Shown here: positions 22,741-35,750 of the stretch, one piece after another | Position numbering within the stretch: position 1 is the first letter of the stretch | Layout of the letters: each line of letters opens with the position of its first letter | NCBI GenBank assembly: GCA_030686995.1 | Contig: CM060695.1 | Span: 97,988,871 to 98,052,870 of the forward strand | Source of the DNA: Artemisia argyi | Lineage: Eukaryota; Streptophyta; Magnoliopsida; Asterales; Asteraceae | DNA: 64,000 bases | Reading direction: 5' to 3' | Notes under the pieces: generated by a model | Seen by the model: only the letters and a program-made list of their open reading frames with translations | What the model was told of the DNA's origin: nothing | Database searches by the model: none | Position numbers and translations under genes: made by a program

Positions 22741-24478
22741 CTTAACAATAGCAGTAGCAGGAAACGAGATATAGTAACCAATCAATAATGCGTCACAGCA
22801 AATGAACCTCAGCACAACCTAATCAATATAAATGGCATAACTCAGAACTATACTCGAATATCTCAATAAACAATGCTTGAATAAAAGTTTTATAAATACA
22901 ATGGCATTTGAAAGAAATAGGTTTCGAAAAGTCTCGTGTGGGAGACAAGAAAATTAGAAAAGAAATAAGTCGGCGAAACGACCAAATACGCAAGAAAGAT
23001 GAAAGAACTCCTCGAAGAAAGTCGTCGAAAAGAAATGGAAAGAAAAGAAATGAAAATAGAAGACACACTCAAATAAATAATAAATAACAACACGTAAACA
23101 ACAAGTCTCGGATTTTACCCGCTTTCCCCAAAATAACATTGAAATAAAAAGGGTTTTGAAATAATAACGTTTGGTAAAATAATTAAAGTTTATAAAGAAT
23201 TTTATAAAATTTCGGTATGACCTGCCCGTTTATATAACGTTTTCCCGAGTCAATGACTCTTTTATTTAAACAACGTTAATATATTTATTAATATGATTGG
23301 ATATATCATTCGCGTAGTCCATTAGTTGTTTAGGTTTTATTGACCATTTTGTATTTGTTTGGGTTCCAGGTACGTTAAGATTCTTTATGGCCTAACGTAC
23401 CCTACCGTCTCGTGTATCAAAGGGTCCATAATATCCAAATAACCAAGGCCGTAAATCCAATACGTCCAATTCAAGCTCACAATGCAATAAGAACGGAAAT
23501 ATGTCCGATATCAATCCACTTAACTATAACAATTGTATTTTAGATTTCATATTTATTATTATTATCCATTTATATATAAAAATAATATATCCCGAGACTA
23601 GTAACCAATACCCAAAAATAATCACGCAACAATATCAACACTCAAATCAACCCAAGTCAAAACCAAATTCAATCCGAAACCAAACCAAAACCAAGTCGAG
23701 CCATACTCCGTCTCGGCTCAACCAAATCCGATCCAAATCCAATCCAAACACGACCTAAACTAATCCCAATACCAAAAACAACAACAACAAAAATAATATT
23801 ATAACCCTCCCCCACCACCACCCAAGCCTCGGTGGTGGTGGTTCTCGGCTGTCGAGCCACAAACAAACCAAACGGACCCTCGAAAGTAATTCCCAAACAC
23901 CAAAATACACCTCCTTATATCACCAAACATCAAACACAACCAATAATACCAAAACCCTCACCGAGTCAAGCGAGTTGACTCGGTGAGTCAACTGAGTCGC
24001 GGCGGTTCGAGACCAAACGAGAACCAAAGAGAATCCCACACAAGTTTTGAGCTTAAAAACAATATCAAATCATTTTTATAAAAGTTTTAATACCAAAATC
24101 GGATTTTAATCAAAACCAAAACTAGGGTTTCAAAAATAAAAAGAAAATAAAGAAAAGGGGTGGCGGGGTGTCGTTTTACCGGTGGTAGAAAGAACGGCGG
24201 TGGTGGTGGAGACTCTCGGTGGTGATGGTGTCGATTGTGGTGGCGCGTAGAGGGTGATTGGGGTCGCGGGGTTTGTACGGTGGTGTTAAGGGTGTCCCGA
24301 TCTATCAATCGGTGTAAGAAAAATGGGTGGCCGGAAAATTATTCTGGCGAGTGGTCGTCGGATTCTGCTGGTGCACGGCGAGGGGCGGCGGCCAGAAAAA
24401 TCAAAGAGAGAGAGAGAGAGAGTGGGTGAGGTGTGTGTGTTTTTGTTATATTAAAATGAAAAGAAATGAGGTGTGGGA

Positions 24479-24490
24479 GTATATATATAG
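24479..24490 (-). promoter_or_regulatory. TATA box of minus-strand solo LTR
   Basis: CTATATATATAC on the minus strand, followed by CT-rich sequence and the conserved leader-intron blocks at a spacing (about 1.7 kb to the donor) matching the host element's LTR. Confidence 0.5.
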
Positions 24491-24927
24491 GATAAAATGT
24501 ATAGGGTGTGTTTTGTAAATAAAGAAAGTATAAGGTAAAGTGAAAAGGGTAGTTAAGGGACCAATGTTGCCAACGTAGTAAACTTCTAACGCTAAACGCT
24601 CCGGGGTCCAAACGACATAGCAAACGGACTCAAAAAATTACGAAACTTGCGCCATTGTTCACGAAATAATTTTTCCAATAAAATCAAGCATAAACTTCAG
24701 AGTTTTTCTCAAACTCAAAATAATTCAAATAATTTGACAAGTGCAATATAATTCGATTTTTCTAGGTTGTGTTGGGTCAATCAAGGAATAAAGTTCTCAT
24801 TTCCAATATATCTCACGTTTCTCAAGCCCAAATAATCACAAAATAAAAGTTTTAATGTGTCTCAGGTACGAAAATAAATATTTGGCTAGTAATAAGTTTT
24901 AGAAAAAGTACCGGGGGTTACAAAATG

Positions 24928-25950
24928 CACCTACACCCCGTTACTGCACCTATAAGGACTTCATAGCATGCCAACCAACATACTTCAAAGGTATTGAAGG
25001 GGTATCTGAATTAGCTCAGTGGTTTGAGTGATGTGAAACGGTTTTACAGAGGAGTGGATGCTCAGAAAACAACAAAGTTAGCTTCGCAATGGGAACCTTA
25101 ATGCAAGATGCCCTATCCTGAACTCCAATATCAACTCTCGTGGACTGAATTCAAGACCAAGATATTAAAGAAGTATTGTCCTCGTTCGGAATTAAGGAAG
25201 CTTGAAGACGAGTTTCATGTGTTGGTAGTGAGAGGTGTTAATTTAAGAGCATACAATAGAAGGTTTCAGGAACTTAAGGTGCTATGCCCATCAATGGTGC
25301 CTGACTTTGAGAAAACCTTGGAGAAGTACGTCGAAGGACTCCCTAGGAGCATTGAAGGGAATGTCACCTCATCAAACCCAACAACCCTAGAGGCCACCAT
25401 GGAATTGGCCCAGAAACTTCTGGATCGAGAAGTTAAATACAATGAGCTCAAAAGGAAACTGGACGACAAGAGAACCACCCACCATCACAACAACAACCAT
25501 CAAAGCAATCACCGTAACAACAACAACAATCCTGGCGACAACAACAGAAAAAGGGAAGGTAACCAGGGAGGTTATAATAACAACCACCAAAACCGTAACG
25601 CTAATCACCACCAACAACATAATAGGAGACATGAGGCTGCAATAGGATATGTGGCAACACAAGCAGGAGGCAAAGGCTATGTAGGGACCTAACCACTGTG
25701 TAACCGATGTAAGTATCATCACTCGGGTCCTTGCCCTACTAAGTGCTACAACTGTCAAAAACCAGGACACCTTGCCAGGGACTGTAAAGGCCAAACAATG
25801 ATTACATGTTTCGGATGTGGGGAGCAAGGACATTACAGGAACCAATGTCCCCAAAACCAAGGTCAACAAATCGAAGTCGCTGGTGGGAGAGCGTATATGT
25901 TAGAAGCTAGAGAAGCTCACCAGGGTCTCAACGACGCAGCAGACCGATGA
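24928..25950 (+). pseudogene. gag: Chromovirus gag: capsid and two zinc knuckles
   Basis: Capsid signatures begin at 24951 (YKDFIACQPTYFKG, LAQWFE), but the frame meets a TGA near 25029 and a short deletion near 25117. The main open part is 25108-25692 (YQLSWTEFKTKILKKYCPRS, FEKTLEKYVEGLPRSI), followed by an Asn/His-rich linker. After a TAA at 25690-25692 the same frame continues with two CCHC knuckles, CYNCQKPGHLARDC (about 25746) and CFGCGEQGHYRNQC (about 25806), to a TGA at 25948-25950. The knuckles bind element RNA. A protease frame should follow but does not. Confidence 0.85.
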
Positions 25951-26573
25951 AGTTTAGAATTTAACCGTCAAATTTCCTTAAGCACTTTGCTGTACTAAGT
26001 AATGTCACCTTTAAGTATGCGTCTTTTTCACGACTTAGGTTTACTTTCTGTTAAAATAAGTAACTCGCTGTAATAATTCTCGTCTATTGTATTATCTATT
26101 TCATTCTGAATTCCATATTATCAACTCCTTTTACTTTAGCTACCATCTCATATATGGCATGGCCACAATCCAATTCAACACCGAGAGTTATAACAACTAG
26201 ACCGGATATCATACGAGTCAATTGGTCCAAGCATTGCATTATTACTATTAAATTATACATAGCCTGATCACCTATGTCTAATTTAGGAAGAATCATACAA
26301 TGAAGGGAACAGTAGTCTCTGTGGTATAAGAAATTCCATAATCAAACCAAATTTTCATCCTTTAAGATGTGCGAATTCTAAGGAACCACCAGATCCATCA
26401 TCTTCAAAAGCTGAAGTTCATCAACTATTTCCATGACTATCACTTTTATCCGAAACCCTGTTGTTAAACATATGATACGAACAAACTTTTGTTTAATGGG
26501 TAGGTTACGCCACAGATTTTCACAAAACAATAGAATAACAATCTTCATACAAAAGGAAATTATTTCTCAAGTC
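25951..26573 (+). other. Collapsed protease-RT interval of chromovirus pol
   Basis: About 620 bp separate the last zinc knuckle from the RNase H remnant, where about 1.9 kb of protease, RT and RNase H is expected. I see no DTGA, YVDD or other pol motif in any frame. The interval is a deletion with heavily decayed remainder. Confidence 0.65.
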
Positions 26574-28221
26574 AAGTGGAATATGAGACAACACCGCTAG
26601 TCAGAGTTACTCAGCGATTATGACTGTGAGATACATTGTCACCTAGGAAAGGCTAATGTAGTAGTAGATGCATTAAGCCGGAAAGAGCGATTGAAACCAC
26701 TCAGAAATTAAATCATTGGGAATGATTATTAGCTCACCCCTTCCATCACAAATCCTCACCGCTCAGAGCGGAGCTCTTAAGGAAGAAAATCGACCCAAGG
26801 AAAAGATTTACGGGATGCCTAAAAACAAGAATGGTTTTGTAAAAAGATCTAGTGGACCGCTGTGTTTCAAGGAAAAAAGTTGGATCCCACTAGTTGGAGG
26901 TATTTGTGAGCTCATCATGCATGAGTCTCACAAGTCAAAATACTCCATTCACCCCAAATCCGACAAGATGTACCAGGACCTAAAGAAACTTTATTGGTGG
27001 CCAAACATGAAGGCTGACATCGCAGAATATGTCGGTAAATGTTTGACGTGCTCAAGAGTAAAGGCGAAACATCAAAAACCTTTAGGTCTACTCGTACAAC
27101 CTAAACTTCCAATGTGGAAATAAGAACGAATCACTATGGACTTCATCACCAAACTTTCAAAAACTTCTTCCGGATACGACACGATATGGGTTATTGTTGA
27201 TCGTCTTACAAAATCCGCTCATTTTCTACCCATTAAGGAAACTGATGAGAACTGATGAGATGAGCACTCTTGCTCTGTTATACGTAAAGGAAATAGTTTC
27301 TCGGCATAATGTGCTAATTTCAATCATCTAGGATCGAGATAGTTGCTTCACCTTTCATTTTTGGAAATCCTTACAAAAAGCTTTAAGAACTAAGCTGGAT
27401 ATGAACACCGCATACCACCCTCAAACTAATGGTCAAAGTGAAAGAACAATCCAAACCTTGGAAGACGTGCTCCGAGCAAGCGTTATTGATTTCGAAAAAG
27501 GTTGGGGTAAACACTTGCCATTAGCGAAATTTTCATAAAACAATAGTTATCACGGCAGCATAAGAGCAACACCGTTCGAAGCACTTTACGGTCGAGAGTG
27601 CAGATCGCCCGTCTGTTAGGCAGAAGTTAGAGAGATACAACTCATAGGACCGGATCTTGTACATGAGACAACGGGGAAAAATTGTTAAAATTAAGCAACA
27701 TTTACAAGCAGCCCGAGACCGCCAGAAGAGCAACGCCGACATAAGAAGGAAACCCATGGAATTTCAAGTTGGATATAGAGTCATGTTGAAAGTATCTCCC
27801 TGGAAGGGAATGGTACGATTTGGGAAACATGGAAAGTTAAACCCAAGATACATTAGTCCATTCAAAATCCTAGAAAGGATAGGACCTGTGGCATTATAAA
27901 CTTGAACTACCAGAAGAACGTAGTTAAGTTCATAACACCTTTCATGTGTCAAACCTTAAGAAATGCTTATCCGATGAATATCTTGTTATTCCGTTGAAAG
28001 AGATCCGACTAGATGACAAACTAGTCTTTACCAAGGAACCTGTTGAAATCATGGATAGGGAAGTCAAACAACTCAAGCGAATCCATATTCCTATCGTCAA
28101 AATTCGCTGGGACTCCCAGCGAGGATCAGATTCGCACCAAGTATCCACATATTATTCCATAGACACCCCTTGCAATTATCTTAGACTAGAATTCCGGGAC
28201 GGAATTCACTGTAAGTGGTAG
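26574..28221 (+). pseudogene. pol: Chromovirus RNase H end, integrase and C-terminal domain
   Basis: It starts with the RNase H tail (LLSDYDCEIHCHLGKANVVVDALSRKE). The integrase H2C2 zinc finger is in 26716-27123 ([31 protein letters not shown]). Core motifs follow: MDFITKL (first Asp) near 27136, [11 protein letters not shown] (second Asp) near 27332, and [13 protein letters not shown] (Glu) near 27412. The GPY-like region is near 27800 and the terminal segment KKCLSDE, KEPVEIMDREVKQLK, VKIRW lies in 27946-28110. At least six stops or frameshifts break the frame, and the usual chromodomain end after VKIRW is lost to a frameshift. Integrase inserts the cDNA; this copy cannot be functional. 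Confidence 0.85.
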
Positions 28222-28225
28222 GTAC

Positions 28226-28334
28226 TGTAACCTCCCGTAATTTTCCCATACGATTAGTAAATGTTAACATGGTATAATAGGATGTTACATTATTTAAATA
28301 CCATTTTTACGGGGAATAATTTTCTTTTTTATAT
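28226..28334 (+). repeat. 3' LTR of chromovirus, first 109 bp
   Basis: Starts TGTAACCTCCCG like the 5' LTR and matches its first 110 bases with a few differences. It is interrupted at 28334 by the giant solo LTR, flanked by TATAT on both sides (28330-28334 and 38924-38928), and resumes at 38929. Confidence 0.9.
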
Positions 28335-28343
28335 TGATTGGTC

Positions 28344-31300
28344 CCAAACGGTCAACTAAGTTGAACAGGTGATGGTCAACCAAGTCAAACGTCTAAAACC
28401 AACTAACCAAGGAGTACAGGGTATTCCCGGGTCGTTATGTCTCGACGAGGTGTGATGGTAATCAAAACGGGTTTATGATCGGTTGAATTTGGACAGAAAG
28501 GGGTAATTGGGTGATTTAAATTATTACACTAAGGAAATACGAATGAAAACGATTTAAGCAAACTATATTAACAATAACGTGAAACCTAGTTAACCTAAAA
28601 CGTAATCTAAAAACTTAAAATCAGAGTTTGCTTATAAATAAGCAGAAAAATAAGCCAAAAGGGCTTAAATAGAAGTTATCACTTTTCTTATTTTTGGTTT
28701 TTCTTTATTTTTACAAACTACTTTTACTTACGTAACCTAAATTAAAAAAAAAAAAAACGTAAAAGTTATTTAAAATAAAACACGAGTGCGCAAAATAAAA
28801 CGTAAATTTTATGCTACGCTAATCCTACGAACATGAAAATTATATTTTTACGGACCTAAAGATGAAAGAAAATTATTAGAAAAAGAAAATAATTTTTATA
28901 ACTATTCAATTAATTATTATTAATTAAAAACTATTTTTAACTATTTAATAATACACTAAAAATTAAGAAAATATAAAATAAACCTAGAAAAATTAAATTA
29001 TAACTTTGAAAAATCTAAAATACTATAAAACTAATTTTAAAACAGAAAATATATTTATTACACTATTTATCTATTTATTATTAATTATTTACTATTTAAT
29101 AATTACTAAAACTATTTTTTATTTATAATAAATACTAAAAAGGCAAGAAAAATCTGAAACTTTGCAAATAATTCTAAAATATAATTAGGAACTTAAGAAA
29201 AATAAAAATTACTGAAAAAGAAATCAAAATAAGCAAAATGGGCAATAAGCACTTACAAATAAGCACTTATAAATAAGCACTTAGCAAGAAAAGTTGCCAC
29301 AAGCTCAGAAACATCTCCAACAACTTAAATGAGCTTAAAGCAGCTTAAATCACCCAAAGAGATACACAGAATAAGCACAAAAAAGCAAATAAGCCAAATT
29401 CAAAATCTGAAAATCAAACAGGCTAGGGACAGATTTGAAGGCAAAAAATAAGCTAGGGCAAAAGCCCTTGAACAAGAAATGGGACTGGAATCCACAAGCC
29501 AGAAATGTGGGCTTTTCAAAGAACCCACAAGCTCACAATGGGACCCACAAATGAGCTCTAAAAGAGCTTATGAAACAAGCTACAATTACTGATTGCTCAG
29601 TATAGAGGCTCAGTGGAAGCCAAATTGAAGGATCAAATTAAGCATGAAAATAAGCTATAAAAGGGCAAATAAGCATAAGCACCTGAAGCATTCCAGAAGG
29701 GCTTTACAAAATAGTAAGTTACACAGGCTATCATGCAAAATGGAACAAGCTACAAGCCCAAGAAAATGGACTCAAGCAAACAGATACCCTGGAGCAGGGC
29801 AGCTTATGTAAAAACAGGCCAAAGGATAAGACCAAATAAGCAGTACAACTATCTTGATAAAAATAATTAAAAATACTACAAGCAAGATAAGCAACAAAAT
29901 GTCAAATATCTATAAGCACAAGTCTAAAATCCTAAAATTTAACCCTAGAGAAAATAAGCAAGTTTATTCAAAAATTAACTTAATTGAAATTTGACTTTTT
30001 AAGATTCTAAGCTATTTTGACTAAAATGAAGTTTGAGCTTAATCTATTGACTGAACATGTTAATATAAGCTAAAATGAGATGAGATTAAGCTCCTCTAAC
30101 AACTAATGAGATGAAATGCATGATTATGGTACTAAACTACTTGACAGTGAACTCATAAGGTGAGATTCAAAGCTAAATTGACTTTTTATCAAAGGAAGAC
30201 TGGATTTAATGCCTATACTGAGATATTTGATCATTTTGTGTGTTATATCAAACAAGAACAAGCACACAAACAACTATAACCACATAATAATCAGCAAATC
30301 CAAACAGTTGGTCTTGGTGACTTGCAGGCTCTAAACAAGCTAGTAGCACATAAGCTAAGGCATGAAAAGGCTAAGGAAAATGTAAACAAGCATACAAAGA
30401 ACATATGGAACAAAGTCGAGCTTATTTTGAGCTAGTTAGGGTGCTCAAATGAGTACTGATATGAAGGCAGTTGGGACAAAGCCAAGAAAATGTGCAGGCT
30501 ATTATGCAGCCTCAATCACCTAACCAAATAAGCTTCAAACTAACAAATAGGCCCCCCAAACATAAAATCTACACTGAAATCTAATTGTAGGCTAACAATG
30601 GGAATTTAAATCAAACTTTGGCTTATCCAAAATTCAGGTCAAAAGGGACTGTTTTGACTGATGCAGTATTTGAAGGAGTTGACAGCATGCCAAGATTAAC
30701 TAATGAGTGAATGCTAAATTGCAAAACAAGCTCAAACAATTGTATACTAACCTACAAACTACTTATGAAACCATGATTGGAATTCTAATACAAGCTTAAG
30801 CTAAACTAAATATTGAAATCTAAGGGGAGTGTTGAGACTATTAGGGACCTATTGAAAATGCTATGACTGAATTAAAAACTACTAGTTCATCTAAAATAAA
30901 GCTGTTGGAAACAGGATCAAAGGCTAAAACACTTTCTAATTTACAAGCTACCTTAAACCAAACACCACTTTATGCATGGAAAATAAAACTTCTAAACCAC
31001 AGAAACCTTTTTTTCACTAAATTCAGTGATATTGAGCTTATACTGAGATCTCCAATGCATAACTTAACTAGAAGGAAACACTGAATAAGCAAATACATAA
31101 GCAAATAAGTAAGCTAAACTAGAAATTTTGAAAGACAATTATATTTGAAACTGAAATTATTTTATTTAACTGGAAATGTAGAATTACAATACTAACTTGA
31201 AAACTGATTAAACTAAAACATAAAACTAACTCAATCTATACTAAATTACCTACTTAATCTACTATTAACTACTGCCTTCAAAATGGCATACAAGAGACTT

Positions 31301-31716
31301 ATTTATACTAATAAAAAAAACTAGGGCTTCCTTGGGTTTCTTTGTCCACTTCTGCTTGTGCTTCTTCTCATCAAATCCCATCCATTGGATTGATTTCTGC
31401 CTCATCTCAACCCTTAATTTGTACCTGGTGTTGTGGACAGATGATGTGGAGGAGGGGACAAGTGTGTTGGGGATGTTGGTTTTGACTTTGGGAGGTGGTG
31501 GAAAAGGGAGGCTGATAGGCAGGTTGGAGAGTGGAGGGGGACATGGATGTTGGAGATGGCAGAGGTAGGGGTAGGGTGTGGTGTTTTGGCGGGGGAGAAG
31601 GAAAGGGTGGGGTTGACCCAGGGTTTGACCTGGATTTATTAATAAAAGGGTTAGGGTTTTGGGCTTTGGTGAAATGGGCTCAGGGGTGAGCTGGGTTTGT
31701 GTTTTGGACCAAGGGG
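28344..31716. repeat. Tandem duplication copy A inside giant LTR
   Basis: Runs from CCAAACGGTCAAC to TTGGACCAAGGGG and matches 31792-38214 (minus the nested LTR) almost base for base, with scattered substitutions and small indels. Both copies are AT-rich with frequent AATAAGC/AAGCTTA words, and contain a GC-richer block near 31340-31700. Confidence 0.9.
31301..31310 (-). promoter_or_regulatory. TATA box in giant LTR, copy A
   Basis: TAGTATAAAT on the minus strand, downstream of a GC-richer upstream block. The same sequence is at 37799-37808 in copy B. Confidence 0.5.
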
Positions 31717-31791
31717 TCAACTAAGTTGAACAGGTGATGGTCAACCAAGTCAAACGTCTAAAACCAACTAAGTTGAACAGGTGATGGTCAA
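31717..31791. repeat. Junction between tandem copies, with short sub-repeats
   Basis: Contains extra partial copies of the CTAAGTTGAACAGGTGATGG unit, which also starts each large copy. The short repeats probably mediated slippage or unequal exchange that created the duplication. Confidence 0.7.
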
Positions 31792-34700
31792 CCAAACGGT
31801 CAACTAAGTTGAACAGGTGATGGTCAACCAAGTCAAACGTCTAAAACCAACTAACCAAGGAGTACAGGGTATTCCCGGGTCATTATGTCCCGACGAGGTG
31901 TGATGGTAATCAAAACGGGTTTGTGATCGGGTGAATTTGAACAGAAAGGGGTAATTGGGTGATTTGAATGATTACACTAAGGAAATACGAATGAAAACGA
32001 TTTAAACAAACTATATTAACAATAACGTGAAACCTAGTTAACCTAAAACGTAATCTAAAAACTTAAAATCAGAGTTTGCTTATAAATAAGCAGAAAAATA
32101 AGCCAAAAGGGCTTAAATAGAAGCTATCACTTTTCTTATTTTTGGTTTTTCTTTATTTTTACAAACTACTTTTACTTACGTAACCTAAATTTAAAAAAAC
32201 AAAACGTAAAAGTTATTTAAAATAAAACGCGAGTGCGCAAAATAAAACATAAATTTTATGCTACGCTAATCCTAAGAACATGAAAATTATATTTTTACGG
32301 ACCTAAAGATAAAAGAAAATTATTAGAAAAAGAAAATAATTTTTATAACTATTTAATTAATTATTATTAATTAAAAACTATTTTTAACTATTTAATAATA
32401 CACTAAAAATTAAGAAAATATAAAATAAACCTAGAAAATTGAAATTATAACTTTGAAAAATCTAAAATATTATAAAACTAATTTTAAAACAGAAAATATA
32501 TTTATTACACTATTTATCTATTTATTATTAATTATTTACTATTTAATAATTACTAAAACTATTTTTGATTTATTATAAATACTAAAAAGGCAAAGAAAAA
32601 TCTGAAACTTTGCAAATAATTCTAAAATATAATTAGGAACTTAAGAAAAATAAAAATTACTGAAAAAGAAATCAAAATAAGCAAAATGGGCAATAAGCAC
32701 TTACAAATAAGCACTTATAAATAAGCACTTAGCAAGAAAAGTTGCCACAAGCTCATAAACAGCTCCAACAACTTAAATGAGCTTAAAGCAGCTTAAATCA
32801 CCCAAAGAGATACACAGAATAAGCACAAACAAGCAAATAAGCCCAATTCAAAATCTGAAAATCAAACAGGCTAGGGACAGATTTGAAGGCCAAAAATAAG
32901 CTAGGGCAAAAGCCCTTGAACAAGAAATGGGACTGGAATCCACAAGCCAGCAATGTGGGCTTCTCAAAGAACCCACAAGCTCACAATGGGACCCACAAAT
33001 TGTCACAACTCACCATTTCAGGTCATTTCCCAAACTTTAGAAAAACACTATTCATCAGTTTACTATTCATCATTTTTTGTGTCAGTTTGACATTCCGAGA
33101 TGCATTCAGAAATTTTACTATTCACTGAACACTATTCATTGCCGGAAAAGTTTTCACTATTCACTTGCATTACACATTTCATCATAAATTTAGTTTACGG
33201 GTATTAAAATTCGCGTAACCGTTTTGGTTTAGGTGTGAATTCATTTCATTATCAGTAAGGACACTGCATACGGACTAGAGACAGTCTGCATATCATCATG
33301 ACAGCATTTTCATGTTATACCACTCTTAGGATTTTCAAATTTATATATTTGATACATTTAACGTTTTACGTATAATTATTTATAAATAAACGTTAACACC
33401 CGGTTTATAAACACGATGAATATATCTAAATATTCCCACAATGGTCCCGACATATTTTTATATCCATTATATCATCATAAAAGTTATAATATTCATTTAC
33501 CCAGTATTTTGGAAATTTATTTTATTTATAACGTAAGTTTATAAATATTACGACGGTTTTTGTGAAAACTAAACAATAATCACCCGAACACTCAGTACTT
33601 GTACCCAACGTAATTTTAACATTTTTACAACTTTATTTTATCCCGAATAACTTTGTTAACATTTATTTCTATCAAACCCGGTACCCGATTTTAACAAATA
33701 ACTCATATCTACACTTATACTACACAAGTTTTCCTAATTAAATCCAAGCTACCCCAACCCCCCCCCCCCCCTCATCCACCTATGCCGGCCTCTAAAGTCC
33801 TCACCAAGGCCATTTTATACATTTTTTTCTTAACCTTGAGCTTTAATGTACCATTATAATACCTTATAATCTATACAAAATATCCAAAAAAACCCCTAAA
33901 ACATAAACATACATAAATTTTGGAATCAAAAACTCAAGATCTCATCTCTTCTCCATCTCATACCCCACGACTTCATCCAAAACCCAAGATCAAGTGATTA
34001 TTTTCCAAGAGTTAAAGCTACAAAGTTGTTCCATTTCTCATCCTAATCAAGAATCTTACAACAAAAACACAAGTAACACAAGGTTTCTCATCATCTAATC
34101 ACCTATTATTTCAAAGTAAGTTATCAACTTTATTTTCATGATTTCATCTAATTAACACTTGTATCTTATGGTTTTCATGCTTAATTTCATGTACAAGTTA
34201 GCTATACCACATTATTTTTGTTAACTTTTTGAACATACAAACCCTGGATTTTGATTTAGGTGTTCCTTTGTTAAATTAACATGATTAGTAGTGATTAGGA
34301 ACCCATGGCACCCTAAGAAGGTGTATGGTAGGATTAGTATAGCTTTGTGGTGTTTGCAAGAGATTTGGTTGAAGTAGAAACTAGTTTTGAACATGAAAAA
34401 TGGATTTGTAACAAGTATATATACATTCTCTCCCATTTTTGTAAATCCAGGAAAATCAGTAAACATAAAGTAAACTTTGGCAAAATTTTTATAAAATACT
34501 TTCAAAAACGAATCCGTAGGCAAAAGAACGGATTAAAAAGAGTTTATAACGAAGAAGTTATGATTTTTGCAAGTTTATTGACGAAAACTATATTTTCTGA
34601 AAATACATGCTGTTGGACGTTTTTTGTCGGACAAAACGAGACTTTAGACGTAACCCGGAGGAGTCAAGCTTTCCAAAATATATTACTACATACTAAGACG

Positions 34701-34966
34701 TAACCGTGGATATAAAGAACAAGTAAAACGGACTTATAACGACAAAGATATTCACGTTTCAATATCGGCAAAACTCATATTATTTTGACAGCTTTTGAAA
34801 ATAATAACACTAAAACTACGTAGTAACTCTAGATTTCTAGAAATTATACCAAGTACCCAAATTCATAACTAATGAAGTATTAGTGATTACAAGTATATTT
34901 TCATTACTACAAGGCGTTATTTCAAGGATTTCAAACCGAGGATTTTAACACTAACATTGATACATA

Positions 34967-34969
<3 letters not shown>

Positions 34970-35039
<70 letters not shown>
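34970..35039. repeat. (TA)n microsatellite
   Basis: About 70 bp of TA repeat within the plus-strand solo LTR, in the leader region before the putative intron, similar in position to the TA tracts of the host element's LTRs. Confidence 0.95.
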
Positions 35040-35042
<3 letters not shown>

Positions 35043-35275
35043 TTCAACTAGTTTTATTTTCTAGTTGCCATATTTTCCTAAGTCTTGGAAAATGTATATT
35101 TTTGATAACAACAAGTATTTTCCAAAGAGTAGAGTGGTATAGAAAACATGTGCATGGACATTCATAACATCATTTTGTGATCTAAAGTAGATCGTTCATC
35201 ATTCTTATTAGGTTTAGGCAGCTAACCGTTCATTGTTGTTGTTCATTTCGCTTCATCACAGTATCATCAGTTAAG

Positions 35276-35750
35276 GTGAGTTTTCATAGCCCCGTTTTCA
35301 ATAAAATATTTTGATTTCAAATCCCACGGGGGAATACATTGCATCAACCATTTTAGTACGAGCCCAAGTATCAAAACATATGTACATTGCTTAAGTTGCC
35401 TTACCAACCTGTTAAAGTCCCCTATTTATTATCATGGACCGTTAATTTGCCGGTAAGCGAGAGTGAGTGGATAGATCTATCGAGGGTGACGCCTCCATCC
35501 GTGGTAGTTATTACCAACAGTAAGCGGATGCATTTCATGTCTACATTGTGGGAGTGTTCTGGTAAAACATTCGGGAGGGGCATTTAAATTTCATCAGTCA
35601 TAGCTTCGGGGTCATGAGCTTAAGGTCTATTGTACTATTTTACTTGATTTTTATCTTGCACTTATACTTGTGGTGGCCGTACATCATTACATTTTATAAA
35701 CCTATGGAATTCACCAACATTCGTGTTGACGTTTTAGCAATGTATTTCAG
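35276..35750 (+). other. Putative leader intron in plus-strand solo LTR
   Basis: The donor block TTAAG/GTGAGTTTTCATAGCCCC and acceptor block GTATTTCAG/GTTA match those of the chromovirus 5' LTR although surrounding sequence is largely diverged. Intermediate blocks (AAAGTCCC, GAGAGTGAG) are also shared. Confidence 0.4.

Larger units (their letters stand above)
21749..24922 (-). mobile_element. Solo LTR, gypsy chromovirus-like, minus strand
   Basis: This 3174-bp LTR has termini TGTAGCAGCCCC...CCGGGGGTTACA on the plus strand and a perfect AAATG duplication (21744-21748 and 24923-24927). No internal coding region is present. Minus orientation is shown by a TATA box (24479-24490), a following CT-rich leader, and the conserved intron ends found in the other LTRs. 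A (GA)n tract at about 24405-24421 and CCA-rich stretches near 23810 and 24190 are low-complexity parts of the leader. Confidence 0.9.

Noticed and set aside
23501..24623. Frames in CCA-rich and GA-rich stretches of the minus-strand solo LTR
   Set aside because: Low-complexity leader sequence of an LTR; no domain and frequent simple repeats.
31265..31720. Minus-strand Pro-rich frame of 151 codons in the giant LTR
   Set aside because: It sits upstream of the LTR TATA box, is disrupted in copy B and has no recognisable domain; it reflects a GC-rich block.
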